Notes under the pieces: model-generated
What the model was told of the DNA's origin: nothing
Database searches by the model: none
Seen by the model: the letters and a program-made list of their open reading frames with translations, nothing else
Shown: positions 63,074-64,000 of the stretch, piece after piece
Layout of the letters: every line of letters begins with the position of its first letter
Position numbering within the stretch: the stretch's first letter is position 1
Translations under genes and position numbers: made by a program
Origin: Catenulispora sp. MAP5-51
GTDB lineage: Bacteria; Actinomycetota; Actinomycetes; Streptomycetales; Catenulisporaceae
Length of the DNA stretch: 64,000 nucleotides
Assembly (NCBI RefSeq): GCF_041261205.1
Contig: NZ_JBGCCH010000011.1
Coordinates: 186,001-250,000 of the forward strand
Direction of reading: 5' to 3'

Positions 63074-64000
63074 ATGGCGAATCCGGACACGGAATCAGCG
63101 GACGTACTCGTCATCGGAGCCGGCATCGTCGGCCTGGCCTGCGCCCACGAGGCGGTGGAGCGTGGGCTGTCGGTCCTGGTCGTGGAGCGCGACGAGCGGG
63201 CCGTCGGCGCCTCGGTGCGCAACTTCGGCCACGCCTGCGCGACCGCGCAGTCCGGCAAGGCGCTGGACTACGGCCGCGTCGCCCGCGAGACCTGGCTCCG
63301 GCTGTCCGAGGCGGCCGGGTTCTGGGCCCGGCGCACCGGGACGCTGATGGTCGCGCGCAGCGCCGACGAGCTCGCCGTCCTGGAGGAGTTCGCCGGGCTG
63401 CGCGGCGACGAGGCCCGGATGGTGACGGCCGCCGAGGTCGCCGGACACGCTTCCTTCGGCCCCGGCGTGATCGGCGGGGCCTGGCTGCCGCAGGACCTGC
63501 GGGTCGACCCGCGCGAGGCCGCCGCGAAGATCGCCGCGCACCTCGAAGCGCGCGGCGTCCGCTTCCGCTGGAACACCAGCGCGCACACCGTCGAGACCGG
63601 ACAGGCCGCGACCAGCCGCGGCCTCGTCCACGCCGACCACGTCATCCTGGCGACCGGCCACGACGTGGACCGCCACTTCCCCGGCCTGGCCGCCGAGCAC
63701 GGGGTCCAGCGCTGCGCCCTGCGCATGCTCCGCGTCGACAACCCCTCCGGCCGCACCATAGAACCGGCTGTGCAGACCGGATACTCGATGCTCCGCTACG
63801 GCGGTTTCGCCGAATGCCCCTCGCTGCCGGCCCTGCGCGACCGCCTCACGGCCGAGACGCCCGACCTGGTCGGCATCGGCCTGAACCTGATGTTCACACA
63901 GCGCCCCGACGGCACGCTGACCATAGGCGACACCCACAGCTACGCGACCACCCTGGCGCCGTTCCAGGACGAGGAGCTCGACGCGGCCGTCCTGCGCGAG
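63074..64000 (+). CDS. FAD-dependent oxidoreductase, TIGR03364-like (runs off right edge)
   Basis: First 309 residues of a DAO-fold flavoenzyme. The FAD dinucleotide motif is VLVIGAGIVGLACAHEAVER, followed by VRNFGHACATAQSG, a stretch typical of the TIGR03364 group that is often linked with phosphonate (2-aminoethylphosphonate-like) catabolism. A second conserved part, WLPQDLRVDPREAAAKIAAH, is also present. It should oxidise an amine or amino acid-like substrate. ATG 63074. A Pho-box-like repeat and a plausible -10 lie upstream, which supports a link to phosphorus supply. The C-terminus lies beyond the window. Confidence 0.85.
   Translation, partial: MANPDTESADVLVIGAGIVGLACAHEAVERGLSVLVVERDERAVGASVRNFGHACATAQSGKALDYGRVARETWLRLSEAAGFWARRTGTLMVARSADELAVLEEFAGLRGDEARMVTAAEVAGHASFGPGVIGGAWLPQDLRVDPREAAAKIAAHLEARGVRFRWNTSAHTVETGQAATSRGLVHADHVILATGHDVDRHFPGLAAEHGVQRCALRMLRVDNPSGRTIEPAVQTGYSMLRYGGFAECPSLPALRDRLTAETPDLVGIGLNLMFTQRPDGTLTIGDTHSYATTLAPFQDEELDAAVLRE

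Overview
The window is a 64 kb piece of a GC-rich actinobacterial chromosome. Codon third positions are almost all G or C, many genes overlap by 4 bases (ATGA/GTGA), and the gene content is typical of filamentous actinomycetes: a two-domain geosmin synthase, a WhiJ-like XRE-DUF5753 regulator beside a DUF574-type methyltransferase, F420/deazaflavin-type oxidoreductases, and a HemD-winged-helix nitrate regulator of the NnaR type. I would place it among Streptomycetales, Catenulisporales or relatives, but the sequence alone does not fix the genus. I saw no rRNA, tRNA, CRISPR array, insertion sequence or prophage.

Layout. 1-4.3 kb: end of a repeat-type protein, a GlxA-like regulator divergent from an MFS exporter, and a secreted class C beta-lactamase-like protein, closed by a 34 bp perfect palindromic terminator. 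4.3-8.5 kb: a branched-chain 2-oxoacid dehydrogenase operon (E1alpha-E1beta-E2) divergent from an Lrp/AsnC regulator. 8.5-15.6 kb: a nitrate/nitrite assimilation cluster (narK, nirD, nirB, a badly damaged nasA, divergent nnaR). 15.6-18 kb: APH-like kinase, small hypotheticals and a VOC protein. 18-24.4 kb: phenylacetate-type genes (TetR regulator, paaK, thiolase, paaH; divergent paaN). 24.4-32.4 kb: mixed accessory genes (XRE regulator, enoyl-CoA hydratase, acetyltransferase, secreted beta-propeller-like protein, P450, RlaP-type nucleotidyltransferase, AroE-like protein, methyltransferase). 32.4-36 kb: two overlapping genes for large helical-repeat proteins related to the gene at the left edge. 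36.2-42 kb: ackA-pta divergent from xfp, a complete phosphoketolase-to-acetate module. 42-50.4 kb: hypotheticals, geosmin synthase, SGNH hydrolase, GNAT, Ddn-like, winged-helix protein and a lipoprotein. 50.5-55.2 kb: two overlapping cyclic-di-GMP genes (PAS-GGDEF-EAL and a membrane GGDEF). 55.2-64 kb: a broken VOC gene, penicillin acylase, a shortened DUF2332 gene, DUF1059-cupin pair, DUF574 methyltransferase and WhiJ-like regulator, a secreted cupin, a PPOX-fold oxidoreductase, and the start of a TIGR03364-like FAD oxidoreductase.

The most notable observations are three accessory genes with apparent internal deletions. The clearest is a nitrate reductase fused to the tail of an FAD reductase. 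Others are a three-unit 11 bp Pho-box-like repeat before the final FAD oxidoreductase, GlnR-like boxes in the nitrate cluster, tandem repeats of 18 bp before the WhiJ-like gene, a 15 bp minisatellite that fills a convergent junction, and a rare TTA codon in a diguanylate cyclase gene. I did not find a clearly new multi-gene defence or mobile system.
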